Shown: positions 8,339 through 16,043 of the stretch, piece by piece | Layout of the letters: each line of letters begins with the position of its first letter | Numbering within the stretch: position 1 is the first letter of the stretch | Assembly: GCA_900642245.1 (NCBI GenBank) | Contig: CAAAJI010000620.1 | Coordinates: 1 to 28,685 of the forward strand | Origin: Fragilaria radians | Lineage: Eukaryota > Bacillariophyta > Fragilariophyceae > Fragilariales > Fragilariaceae | Length of the DNA: 28,685 bases | Direction of reading: 5' to 3' | Program-made: the position numbers and the translations under genes | The notes under the pieces: generated by a model | Database searches by the model: none | What the model was told of the DNA's origin: nothing | Seen by the model: only the letters and a program-made list of their open reading frames with translations

Positions 8339-9808
8339 ATGGCGACGAGCAAGCTGGGTGCTGCGGAAGCGAGTGCGTGGAGCGCTGCGGACGTCATCCT
8401 GCGCCAGGGGGTGCAGTTCGTCGTCACGATCATCCTCGCGCGGCTGCTTGCGCCCGAGGACTTCGGCATCATCGCGCTGCTCACCTTCTTTACGAGCTTT
8501 TCGATCGTCTTCGTCCAGGGCGGATTATCGGTCGCGCTGATCCAGCGCCAGCAGACCAGCCACGCGGAAGAAAGCGCGATCTTCTGGTGGAATTTGATTG
8601 CCAGCGCGCTGCTGGGCGTCATCCTGATTGCCGCCGGTCCTGCTATCGCCGCCTTCTTCACCTACCCGATCCTTGCGCCACTGATGTTTGTGGCGGCGGC
8701 GCAAATCGTCTTCTCCGCCCTTGGCGCGGTTCATGGCGCCTTGCTGATGCGCCAGCTGCGCTTCGACGTGCTGGCCAAGGCGGGCCTCTTCGCCGCGATC
8801 GTCTCAGGTATCGCTGGGGTTATCGCCGCCGTGCTTGGGGCTGGAGTTTGGGCGCTCGCGCTGCAGATTGGCGTGGCTGCGTTGCTGAGCTCGCTCGCGC
8901 TATGGTTCGTCAGCGACTGGCGGCCGCAAATGCATTTCCGCTTCGACACAATCCGAAGCCTGTCCGGCTTTGGCGCCTGGGTCAGCATCGGCAGCGTCAT
9001 GGACGTCCTCTATACCCACGGGATCGCCTTGCTGATCGGCAAGCTGCATGGTGTGCGAGATCTCGGCTATTACGACCGCGCCTCGGCAACTCAGGCGCTT
9101 CCGAGCTCCAGTATCTCGGGGATCATCGGACGCATCGCCTTGCCTTTGCTAGCGTCGAAACAGGACAATCCCGAAGAGCAGCGCAACAGCCTGCGCCTCG
9201 CAATTGGGTGCGTCATGCTGCTCAACCTCCCCGTCATGGCCGGCCTGGTCCTGCTCTCGGATCTAATCGTTGTCGTACTCCTCGGAGAGCGTTGGCTTCC
9301 CGTGGCCCCGATCCTTGCCATCCTCGCGTTTGCGGGGATGCTGTTTCCAATCCACCTCATCAACGTTCAGCTCATCCTGGCGCGCGGCCAATCGGGAACC
9401 TTCATGCAGGTGGAGATCACCAAGAAAGCGATCGGCTTGTCCTGCGTGATCGTTGGCAGCTTTTTCGGCGTCCTGGGTCTGGCGTGGAGCCAGGTCGCGT
9501 ATAGCGTCCTCGGACTGTTCGTGAACGCACTGCCGGCGCACCGGACACTCGGTTACGGTGCGCTGCGCCAGCTCGGTGACGTCGGCGGCATAATCGTGGC
9601 GACCGCCGCGATGGTGGTCGCCGTATATGTCCTCAAGGGCAGCCTAGCCACCGGTCCGTTCGTGACGCTGGCGATATGCACGCTGGCCGGCGGTGCCGTT
9701 TACGCGGCGGTGGGATGGTTCGCGGGCTTCCGCAATTTTCGAGAACCCGCCGAGATGGTGACGCGCGAGCTGTTCGGTGGTCGCTTTGCCCATCTTGCAC
9801 CGAAGTGA
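8339..9808 (+). CDS. Oligosaccharide flippase (Wzx/WzxC-like, MOP superfamily)
   Basis: A 489-residue polytopic inner-membrane protein with about 14 hydrophobic segments. The N-terminus (SAADVILRQGVQFVVTIILARLLAPEDFGIIAL, residues 15-47) is the hallmark of the polysaccharide_synt/WzxC group. The motifs GGLSVALIQR and YYDRASATQALPSSSISGIIGRIALPLLA are also typical. It should flip undecaprenyl-linked oligosaccharide to the periplasm. ATG at 8339 is preceded only by a weak GGGGCGG. GC content returns to the high level of the neighbours, in contrast to the gene just upstream. The 134-base gap before it holds a short hairpin (GGCCA-AGGTG-TGGCC) but no clear promoter or T-tract. Confidence 0.92.
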   Translation: MATSKLGAAEASAWSAADVILRQGVQFVVTIILARLLAPEDFGIIALLTFFTSFSIVFVQGGLSVALIQRQQTSHAEESAIFWWNLIASALLGVILIAAGPAIAAFFTYPILAPLMFVAAAQIVFSALGAVHGALLMRQLRFDVLAKAGLFAAIVSGIAGVIAAVLGAGVWALALQIGVAALLSSLALWFVSDWRPQMHFRFDTIRSLSGFGAWVSIGSVMDVLYTHGIALLIGKLHGVRDLGYYDRASATQALPSSSISGIIGRIALPLLASKQDNPEEQRNSLRLAIGCVMLLNLPVMAGLVLLSDLIVVVLLGERWLPVAPILAILAFAGMLFPIHLINVQLILARGQSGTFMQVEITKKAIGLSCVIVGSFFGVLGLAWSQVAYSVLGLFVNALPAHRTLGYGALRQLGDVGGIIVATAAMVVAVYVLKGSLATGPFVTLAICTLAGGAVYAAVGWFAGFRNFREPAEMVTRELFGGRFAHLAPK

Positions 9809-9813
9809 GACAG

Positions 9814-10512
9814 ATGCACTTGGGCTATGGCGGCGAGATACCCGATTTCATAAGGTCGAGCATGGACTGCGCGCCAAGCCCCCGGCCACAGCGAGCTCGA
9901 TTGCGCGCACTGGCGCGGGGGGCGAGCCACGTCGTGTTTGCGGCGGGAGCCAGGCTGCGTCGTTTCCGTACTCCGTCTCGACTTGCTGAGTTCGAGAAGC
10001 TCCACCTCGGCAGCGGCGCGCGCCTCCTCCCGGGATGGGCGAACCTCGACATCAACGGCCTTGGCGACCTGGTTTGGGATTTGCGCAAGCCGTTGCCGTT
10101 GGCGAAGCCGCAGATCCGTTACGTCTACACCGAGCACTTCATCGAACATATTGAACGTGAAGACGCGGTTCGCCTGTTCAGCCACGCGCGGGAGGTGATG
10201 ATACCGGGGAGCGTCCTTCGGGTTTCCACGCCGGACCTCCGCAAGCTTGTCGATGATTATCGCTCAGGCCAGGTCGTGCGAATGGAGCATGGCGGTTGGT
10301 TTCCGGAGACGCCTTGCCGGATGATCAACGAAGGCATGCGGATGTGGGGCCACACCTTCGTCTATGACGAAACAGAGCTAGTCGCGCTTCTGCGGGAATG
10401 CGGGTTTCAGGCAATTGGCCGCGTAAAATGGGGTCAAAGCGAACAAGCTGAATTGCGCGACCTGGAAAGCCGCCCCGACTTCGGGGATCTGATCCTGGAG
10501 GCCCGGGCGTGA
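9814..10512 (+). CDS. Predicted SAM-dependent methyltransferase (COG4627-like)
   Basis: A 232-residue protein if started at ATG 9814, five bases after the flippase stop. The open frame reaches further upstream, but that part overlaps the flippase and has no such family features. Core signatures are KLHLGSGARLLPGWANLDI (glycine-rich SAM loop), DLVWDLRKPLPL, VYTEHFIEHIEREDAVRLF and REVMIPGSVLRVSTPDLRKL. These fit the small methyltransferase-like proteins often found beside glycosyltransferases in surface glycan loci. The end of the gene overlaps the next by 4 bases (GTGA). ATG 9862 is another possible start, because the first 50 residues are a basic, poorly conserved-looking tail. The methyl acceptor is unknown. 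Confidence 0.85.
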   Translation: MHLGYGGEIPDFIRSSMDCAPSPRPQRARLRALARGASHVVFAAGARLRRFRTPSRLAEFEKLHLGSGARLLPGWANLDINGLGDLVWDLRKPLPLAKPQIRYVYTEHFIEHIEREDAVRLFSHAREVMIPGSVLRVSTPDLRKLVDDYRSGQVVRMEHGGWFPETPCRMINEGMRMWGHTFVYDETELVALLRECGFQAIGRVKWGQSEQAELRDLESRPDFGDLILEARA

Positions 10513-11309
10513 GCAATCTGTTGGCGCGCGCGTGGCGAGTGGCAAGGTTCCACGCCAGACCGCTTGAAGAGAAATTGCGCTCGGCGCGAGATCTTGGCCT
10601 TCTCGCCCCGGTGCGGTTCCGGCGCGCGCGGAGGACTGCGGAATATCGCGCGGCCTTTGAGAAACCCGACCCGCTCGTTTCGATCTGCATTGCAACGTAC
10701 AACCGGGCGCAACTTCTGCGCGAACGGTCTTTAGCTTCAGCAATGGCGCAAACCTACGCGAACATCGAAATCATCGTCGTCGGTGACGCGTGCACAGATG
10801 AGACGGCGGAGATTATGGCGCAGGTGACGGACCCCCGCGTTCGCTTTGTAAACCTGTCTCAGCGTGGGAACTACCCGGATGATCCCGAGCTTCGTTACAT
10901 GGTTGCCGGCACCGCGGCGGTGAATCATGCTTTGACTCTCGCCCGAGGCGATTTTATCACCCATCTCGATGACGACGACGAGCATACGCTCGATCGCGTC
11001 GAGCAGCTTGTCAGGCGCATCCGCGAAGCCCACGCCGACATTATCTTTCATCCGTTCCGCAGCGAAACACCTGACGGCGACTGGCTTGTAAACGAAGCCG
11101 CTTCATTCGACCTCGGACGGGTCACGACGTCGTCGATTTTCTATCACAAGTGGTTTGGAAACCTCGGGTGGGACCCGATGGCGTATCGCTATCGTGAGCC
11201 CGGCGACTGGAACCGGCTTCGCAAATTCGCTTTTCTGGGAGCCCGCCGCGTCAGGCATCCCGAGGTGCTACTTTCGCATTACCGGGAGCGTAATCAGTCG
11301 AACCCCTAA
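10509..11309 (+). CDS. Family 2 glycosyltransferase
   Basis: A 266-residue GT-A transferase. After a basic, arginine-rich 50-residue lead, the family-2 core begins: LVSICIATYNRAQLLRER (56-73), IEIIVVGDACTDET (86-99) and the acidic metal site THLDDDDEHTLDRVEQL (D154-D157). The later part WFGNLGWDPMAYRYREPGDWNRLRKF contains the aromatic/acidic acceptor region. The usual ED motif is less clear. GTG start overlaps the methyltransferase stop (GTGA), so the two are likely translated together. It should act on the inner face of the membrane on a lipid-linked glycan; the sugar is unknown. Confidence 0.87.
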   Translation: MSNLLARAWRVARFHARPLEEKLRSARDLGLLAPVRFRRARRTAEYRAAFEKPDPLVSICIATYNRAQLLRERSLASAMAQTYANIEIIVVGDACTDETAEIMAQVTDPRVRFVNLSQRGNYPDDPELRYMVAGTAAVNHALTLARGDFITHLDDDDEHTLDRVEQLVRRIREAHADIIFHPFRSETPDGDWLVNEAASFDLGRVTTSSIFYHKWFGNLGWDPMAYRYREPGDWNRLRKFAFLGARRVRHPEVLLSHYRERNQSNP

Positions 11310-11394
11310 GCCTCCAATATTCCGCTGGTCGCGATCACATGAGTTGCAGCGGCTAGGCTATTATGTGACCATTCAAAAATCGAGGTAGTAGATT

Positions 11395-12318
11395 GTGATT
11401 GGCGGCTTTCTCATTCCAGGTTGGACCCGCCGCGTCATCGCGAGAATTATTGAATCGCGAACGCCGCTCAATGACAGCGTTCGAACACGGTGGTTGAGAC
11501 GACCGCAGATCGATGCCGGCACGGAAGTGTGCCTGTTCGTGACGTTCGCGCCCGGGGGCATCGTGCAAGAGCATAGCCTGTACCATGCCCGGGCCTGGGC
11601 GGATGCCGGGTTTTGCGTCGTCCTCCTGCTGATCACCGACACGTATGAAGTTGAGGTCGATTTGGCAGAACTGGCTTTTAGCAAGGGCGTCCTCGTCCGC
11701 GAAAACCGCGGCTATGATTTCGGCGCTTGGGCGTCCGCGCTCGAGCAATTGCCGGAGGTTCGGGAAGCGTCCCTGGTCGCGTTGGTCAATGACAGCGTCT
11801 ACGGGCCCCTCAACACCTTCGTACACATGCTGGACCGAGCGCGGGTGATGGAGGCCGACGTAATCGCCGCTGTTGGCAGCCTCGAGTTCGGCCGACATCT
11901 TCAAAGCTTTCTGCTCTTCTTCAAACCCGCCGCGCTTACCAGCAAAGTGTTCTGGAGATTCTGGCGGGGTGTCAGAGCCAGCGGACGGATCGTCGCGGTC
12001 TACCGGTACGAGTTGGGCTTGATGAAAATGCTGGAACGGGGCGGATTGAAATGCGCATCCCTGTTCTCATGCGACACCCACAAGAATCCGAGTCTGTCGC
12101 GTTGGCGAGAACTGATCGAAGCAGGATTGCCCTATCTCAAAGTCGCGCTGTTACGCGACGAATGTTTCAAGGCTGATGCCGGCTGGCGCGCCCTGCTGGA
12201 AGGTCGGGGTTATGATCCCGAGTTGGTCGTACGGCACACCTCTACAAACACTTTTATTCGCCGTTATCGTGTGCCCACAATCAGATCTTTCAGAGCATAC
12301 CTGCGGCCGAGCGGGTAG
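11395..12318 (+). CDS. RgpF-like rhamnan/polysaccharide synthesis protein
   Basis: A 307-residue protein resembling rhamnan synthesis protein F (PF05045). Key segments are VCLFVTFAPGGIVQEHSLYH (45-64), VLVRENRGYDFGAWASALEQL (98-118), LVALVNDSVYGPL and the C-terminal CFKADAGWRALLEGRGYDPELV with HTSTNTF. The RENxGYDFGAW block is diagnostic of the family, which acts in making or extending rhamnose-containing surface glycans. GTG 11395 is supported by GAGG about 9 bases upstream. It begins 85 bases after the GT2 gene. Its last 55 bases overlap the end of the oppositely oriented GT2 gene at 12264. Confidence 0.86.
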   Translation: MIGGFLIPGWTRRVIARIIESRTPLNDSVRTRWLRRPQIDAGTEVCLFVTFAPGGIVQEHSLYHARAWADAGFCVVLLLITDTYEVEVDLAELAFSKGVLVRENRGYDFGAWASALEQLPEVREASLVALVNDSVYGPLNTFVHMLDRARVMEADVIAAVGSLEFGRHLQSFLLFFKPAALTSKVFWRFWRGVRASGRIVAVYRYELGLMKMLERGGLKCASLFSCDTHKNPSLSRWRELIEAGLPYLKVALLRDECFKADAGWRALLEGRGYDPELVVRHTSTNTFIRRYRVPTIRSFRAYLRPSG

Positions 12319-13229
12319 CGACCATAACGACCGGTACGGAACTCGCGGGCAACGGGTTGCAATCGGCCGAACAAACTCGACGGCAATGCAGCTCTTGCGG
12401 CAACGTGTCGCTGTCTACCATCGAGAGCGCGAAGGAAATCCGGTCTGGATAATGCCGTCGGTGTCTCGGTCAACCGCTTGTGAATGAGGTCCAACGCTTC
12501 CCGATCGCTTGAGCAATGATATGGCACGAAATAGCGCTGCAGGATCGGAAGTTTGCCAATGCCAAGTTGCTGCTCGGGATGCAGCCGGTAGGCAATGAGC
12601 GGTGCTTCAATGAACCCAATCCGCGCGACGGCGGCAATCACTACGGCGATCCAGCGATCATGGACATAGGTCGATAAGCCGTCCGGAATCGGCAGGACAA
12701 GATCTCGGAACTCGGAGCGGAATGCCATGGTGGCGCCGGTGATGAAGTGCCGTGACAGGAGCAGGTCGTAGGCACGTGGGCCACTGAGCATCGTCCTCAG
12801 GCGCGAGTGGAAATTAAAGCTTCGCCACATCGTGCCGCGCAGTTTCTTACCAGTGCCGTCGATTAGGTCGCCGTTTGTGAATACGACACCAAGCTCAGGG
12901 TCCTGCTCGAAATGGCGTTCGATGGTCGCGACCTTTTGCTGCCGCCAGACGTCATCCTGGTCAGTCAGGAAAATGATGTCGCCGGTGCAGCGACCGATCG
13001 CTTTTTCAAAGTTTTTTGTGGAGCCCAGCGTGCGCTCGTTCACTTCAATGCGCATCGAGAAAGGTGCGCGGGTCGCATATTCTCGCAGTATATCCTGCGT
13101 GGCGTCCGTCGATCCGTCATCACAGACGACGAGTTCGTCTGGTAGCCTGCTCTGCGCAAGGATGCTGTCGAGCTGCTCGGCAAGGAAGGCGGCGCCATTA
13201 TATGTCGCCATCGCCACCGAAATGTTCAT
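12264..13229 (-). CDS. Family 2 glycosyltransferase, rhamnosyltransferase-like
   Basis: A 321-residue GT2 enzyme. It opens with ISVAMATYNGAAFLAEQLDS, then ELVVCDDGSTDATQDIL, and has the metal motif TDQDDVWRQQK (D90, D92, D93). QDDVW is common in enzymes related to bacterial rhamnosyl/fucosyl transferases. The stretch HDRWIAVVIAAVARIGFIEAPLIAYRLHPEQQLG (about 189-223) is the usual C-terminal catalytic block. The ATG at 13229 overlaps the stop of the GT87 gene by 4 bases, so the pair is coupled. Its 3' end overlaps the RgpF-like gene tail-to-tail. With RgpF next door, a deoxyhexose-containing polymer is plausible but not shown. Confidence 0.88.
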   Translation of the reverse strand: MNISVAMATYNGAAFLAEQLDSILAQSRLPDELVVCDDGSTDATQDILREYATRAPFSMRIEVNERTLGSTKNFEKAIGRCTGDIIFLTDQDDVWRQQKVATIERHFEQDPELGVVFTNGDLIDGTGKKLRGTMWRSFNFHSRLRTMLSGPRAYDLLLSRHFITGATMAFRSEFRDLVLPIPDGLSTYVHDRWIAVVIAAVARIGFIEAPLIAYRLHPEQQLGIGKLPILQRYFVPYHCSSDREALDLIHKRLTETPTALSRPDFLRALDGRQRHVAARAALPSSLFGRLQPVAREFRTGRYGRYPLGRRYALKDLIVGTR

Positions 13230-14443
13230 CGGCTTTCGCCTGTTTGCTCGCGCGCATTGCGTAAAGAAATGTCACGGAATGACCGCCGCGACGCGATGAG
13301 ACCGATTGTCAGCGCAGACAGCAGACCAACCGGCACCAGCGTCTGCTCGGCCAGCGTCCGCGCGACGAACGGTGCGAGCCAGGCGAACGCCAGCAGGGTC
13401 GCATCCCAGCGCTGAAATCCGTGCCGCTGGCCGTCAACGAACAGGAAGGCGATGGCGGGGAGCAGGACGACGTAGTCGTAGTCGAGCACGTAGGGCGTCG
13501 AGATCAGCACTGCCGCGCAAACCAAAGCGTTGCGCAGATACGCGCGCTTGCCGGTCCACGCGATCCACACCACCGATGCGACGCAAAGGGCGGTGGCGAT
13601 CGCCTGCACGGCATAGGCAATGGCGATGCCGCCGCCCCACATCCGGACGGCGGCGAAGGGGCTCATGATCTTGTGCCAGCCGGTGATGCCCTGCTCCATG
13701 ACGATCGTGCGCGTCAGCGGCAGGCTGTCGACGAACGCCTGCCACACCGGCATGCCCCAAATGATCAATGTCAGGCCGATCAGGATGGCAGCCGATGCCG
13801 TGGCACCGCCGATCGCACGCCAATGCCGCCCGGCGAGCAGCAGCGCCGGAAGGATGAGGCCGAACTGCGGCTTGTAGATCAGGCAGCCGATGAGCAGGCC
13901 GGCGACAAACGGGCGCTTGTCGAGCAGCAGCAGCCCTCCGCCGAGCAGCAGTGCGGTCAGGAAGCCGTTATGGCCATGCGTCAGGCAAACCAGCGTGACC
14001 GGCGCTGCCAGCACGAACAACCAGGTGTGGCGGCGCTGCACCACCCGCATCAACATCGCCAGCAGCGGCACCAGGGTCACGGCCTGCCAAACCACCAGGG
14101 ACACGAGGTAAGGCATGGTCGCCATCGCAGCGGCGATCAGCAGGAACGGCGGCGGATAATGCCAGCCGAACAGGTCGACGCTCTGGCTGCGGTGGAATTC
14201 CTGTTGGACTCGAAAGTGCGCGTCCCAGTTCCACACCTCGCTCGCGCGGCCATCGAGCGCCATGCGGCCCGCGGTCCAGACATTGGAGAAATCGGTGCCC
14301 AGCGGGCGTCCCAGCGCGTCGAGTGTGCCGGTAGAGGTAAAGTAGAGCCAGCCGATCAGGCCGAGCGAGGCGACGCCGATCATGGCCGTGACAAGATAGA
14401 TGCGCTCGCGGGTAAGCCATCTGCCTGATGCCAATGCTTCCAT
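13226..14443 (-). CDS. GT87 (DUF2029) membrane glycosyltransferase
   Basis: A 405-residue GT-C transferase with about ten membrane segments. The first periplasmic loop has the signature GTDFSNVWTAGRMAL with the likely catalytic aspartate D51, followed by WHYPPPFLLIAAAMATMPY. Then come CLTHGHNGFLTALLLGGGLLLL and LIGCLIYKPQFGLILPALLLAGRHW, both typical of the alpha-mannosyltransferase-like GT87 family. Such enzymes use polyprenyl-phosphate sugars on the periplasmic side. The GtrB-like synthase at 3760 could supply the donor. ATG 14443 has a GGGGGCG Shine-Dalgarno upstream. It shares its operon with the GT2 gene at 12264. Confidence 0.88.
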   Translation of the reverse strand: MEALASGRWLTRERIYLVTAMIGVASLGLIGWLYFTSTGTLDALGRPLGTDFSNVWTAGRMALDGRASEVWNWDAHFRVQQEFHRSQSVDLFGWHYPPPFLLIAAAMATMPYLVSLVVWQAVTLVPLLAMLMRVVQRRHTWLFVLAAPVTLVCLTHGHNGFLTALLLGGGLLLLDKRPFVAGLLIGCLIYKPQFGLILPALLLAGRHWRAIGGATASAAILIGLTLIIWGMPVWQAFVDSLPLTRTIVMEQGITGWHKIMSPFAAVRMWGGGIAIAYAVQAIATALCVASVVWIAWTGKRAYLRNALVCAAVLISTPYVLDYDYVVLLPAIAFLFVDGQRHGFQRWDATLLAFAWLAPFVARTLAEQTLVPVGLLSALTIGLIASRRSFRDISLRNAREQTGESR

Positions 14444-14480
14444 GGTCGCCCCCGCCCCTACTCGATCATCCGTTTGGATA

Positions 14481-14538
14481 GCGCCTTACGACCGGCTGCC
14501 AAATTTACAGCATGACTTTTGTTTGTAGCGCGTTACGA
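14481..14538. repeat. Direct repeat pair in divergent promoter region
   Basis: GCGCCTTACGA (14481-14491) and GCGCGTTACGA (14528-14538) differ at one base and lie 47 bases apart in the 210-base gap between the GT87 gene (minus) and the PAP2 gene (plus). They could be paired operator sites for one regulator. No -35/-10 pair was identified with confidence. Confidence 0.3.
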
Positions 14539-14591
14539 TTTGGTCAATCTCAACGCAGCAGGCCAAGGGAGTGAGCAGCGGGGGCGCGAAG

Positions 14592-14660
14592 ATGCGATTT
14601 GTTGAGTGGCTTAAGCACATCCTAAAGTTGGCAATATTTAGAGATACAGCCGCATGTTAA
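14592..14660 (+). CDS. Possible 22-residue leader peptide
   Basis: A small frame, ATG 14592 to TAA 14660, preceded by GGGGGCG. It encodes a basic and hydrophobic peptide beginning MRFVEWLKHILKLAIF. Its stop lies inside the first codons of the PAP2 gene (ATG 14654), whose own ribosome site is poor. This arrangement would allow translational coupling. Short frames with such features also occur by chance, so confidence is low. Confidence 0.25.
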   Translation: MRFVEWLKHILKLAIFRDTAAC

Positions 14661-15664
14661 ACGCGCCGATGCTTGCCGCGGGCTTAGATAGATTCCGCCA
14701 CCACGCTGCGACCGTCGAAGTGGGGTCGCCATTCGATCGGCGGAGTGTGCCCTCCTATGTGATGATCGCTTTGCTGACGATCGCTAGCTTCCTTTTCATC
14801 ACGGTATTCGGCTTTGAGGTCGATCCAAAGCTTCTTCGTTTCTTCTCGGCGACGGTGCCGCTGTTCTTGTTGGGAGCGTATCTGGGTCGTCGGATTGGCC
14901 TCGGGCGCATCGCGGGCTGGTTGGAGACTGTTGGCCTAGCGGCGCTGTCCGGAGCCGCTGCAATGATCGTGCTTTGCGCCCTGACCGTCATGAGCGGACC
15001 CTACGCAGATAGCACCTTGGCCCGCGCCGACGCAGCTTTGGGCTTCAACTGGCTAAGCGCTGCCCACGAGTTGGCTGCTGACCCTCTGGTCGCCGACATC
15101 GCCATCGCGATCTATCGCTCCTTTGCCTGGCAGCCGGCGTTGATCCTCGGCCTGCTGTTCTTTTCCAGCCAATCGGACCGCGGATGGCAACTACTTACGG
15201 CAGCCTTGGTGGCTCTCTTGATTTGCATCGTCATCTATCCATTCGCACCCGCCGACGGACCGTTCCTTCGCTCAGGGGCGGACGCCGAACAATTTGGACG
15301 GCTCGCCACTTGGGGCCCGTGGCAGTCCGGCGAGGTCATTCATTCAGTAAAAGATCGCGGAACCCGCCTCATTGACGGCAGCTTGCGTGGCGGCTTGATT
15401 TCGATGCCTAGCTACCATGCTGCAGCAGCCACCATCTTCGCCTGGGCAATGTGGCGCCATAAGGCGCGCTGGCCATTCCTCCTGCTGAACGTTGGTGTTG
15501 CAGCGACTGCCGTCGTCGTCGGGAACCACTATCTGGTTGATATCCTCGTAGGCCTGCTGCTCGGCGGGGTCAGCGTCCTGCTTGCCAAGAAGTTGGTTCC
15601 TGTGCAGTTCCCTAAAGCACCCGTGCCGGCGGTGGTGCCCGACTCGGACGCGCGAGCGCGTTGA
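14654..15664 (+). CDS. PAP2 superfamily membrane protein, inositol-phosphotransferase-like
   Basis: A 336-residue protein with about seven to eight membrane segments and a C-terminal PAP2 core. The catalytic parts are SMPSYH (S250-H255) and GNHYLVDILVG (H292, D296), the phosphate-binding serine/histidine and the nucleophile histidine/aspartate pair. Arginine-containing motif 1 is not obvious. SxPSxH followed by xxHYxxD is closer to the AUR1/PAP2_3 inositolphosphotransferase-like group than to classic PgpB (PSGH). Such enzymes remove or swap lipid head-group phosphates, for example in sphingolipid or undecaprenyl-phosphate turnover. A sphingolipid role is attractive for a sphingomonad but is inference. 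The start is not certain: ATG 14654 has a weak ribosome site, and ATG 14669 is an alternative. Confidence 0.83.
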   Translation: MLNAPMLAAGLDRFRHHAATVEVGSPFDRRSVPSYVMIALLTIASFLFITVFGFEVDPKLLRFFSATVPLFLLGAYLGRRIGLGRIAGWLETVGLAALSGAAAMIVLCALTVMSGPYADSTLARADAALGFNWLSAAHELAADPLVADIAIAIYRSFAWQPALILGLLFFSSQSDRGWQLLTAALVALLICIVIYPFAPADGPFLRSGADAEQFGRLATWGPWQSGEVIHSVKDRGTRLIDGSLRGGLISMPSYHAAAATIFAWAMWRHKARWPFLLLNVGVAATAVVVGNHYLVDILVGLLLGGVSVLLAKKLVPVQFPKAPVPAVVPDSDARAR

Positions 15665-15776
15665 AACCATTGGAGAACATGCTCAACGATCAGGCAATCC
15701 GTGCCACCAAGCCCCGTACTGTCCGGAAACAGGACAAATATTAGGATCTGTTTAGCCGTCGATCGGACGATGCTGT

Positions 15777-15799
15777 CTGATTTTATTTATTAGAATCAG
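15777..15799 (+). terminator. Weak AT-rich hairpin after the PAP2 gene
   Basis: CTGATT (15777-15782) pairs with AATCAG (15794-15799) across an 11-base loop. It lies about 110 bases after the PAP2 stop. It has no G/C-rich stem and no T-run, so a terminator role is doubtful. It is listed because this 379-base gap (15665-16043) contains no gene. Confidence 0.2.
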
Positions 15800-15821
15800 T
15801 CTCTTAGCGCAAAACTGTCAT

Positions 15822-15871
15822 TTAACCCCTGTTAACAACCTATAAATCAGGTTGGTTGACATATTGTTAAC
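15822..15871 (+). promoter_or_regulatory. Candidate CtrA-type boxes and promoter upstream of the pilin genes
   Basis: Two sites resemble the CtrA consensus TTAA-N7-TTAA: TTAA-N6-TTAAC at 15822-15836 and TTGA-N7-TTAAC at 15856-15871. Two TTGACA hexamers (15856-15861 and 15886-15891) could be -35 elements, though no good -10 follows at 17 bases. In Caulobacter the pilin gene pilA is activated by CtrA, so such boxes would make sense here. The region is visibly AT-richer than the rest of the window. The exact transcription start cannot be fixed. Confidence 0.4.
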
Positions 15872-15972
15872 TCCGAAGCAGTGTTTTGACAGCTGAGCGG
15901 CTCGGGGGCAGTTTTAGCCTGTGCCAAATCAAGGGGTTAGATGCCTTGTTTGGTCAGAAACGCGGGGTTGAA

Positions 15973-16040
15973 TCCGTTCCTCCGAAATTTGCGACGCGAC
16001 TGCCCCGCAGGGGCGCGGTGACATTTCAGTAAGGAACGGA
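15973..16040 (+). promoter_or_regulatory. Structured pilin mRNA leader that masks the ribosome binding site
   Basis: TCCGTTCCT at 15973-15981 is the perfect reverse complement of AGGAACGGA at 16032-16040, which contains the Shine-Dalgarno (AAGGAA) of the pilin starting at 16044. Inside this 9-bp helix, GAAAT (15984-15988) pairs with ATTTC (16023-16027), and GCCCC (16002-16006) pairs with GGGGC (16010-16014) around a GCA loop. The three helices nest in order, forming one long arm. A switch of this kind would hold pilin translation off until the outer helix opens through temperature, a ligand, a protein or an antisense RNA. The pairing is seen directly; the regulatory role is inference. The promoter must lie upstream of 15973 for the leader to contain it. 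Confidence 0.55.
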
Positions 16041-16043
16041 ACA

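Noticed and set aside
13421..14428. 335-codon open frame on the plus strand
   Set aside because: It is the complement of the clear GT87 gene; the product is rich in Gln, Arg and His with no recognisable fold.
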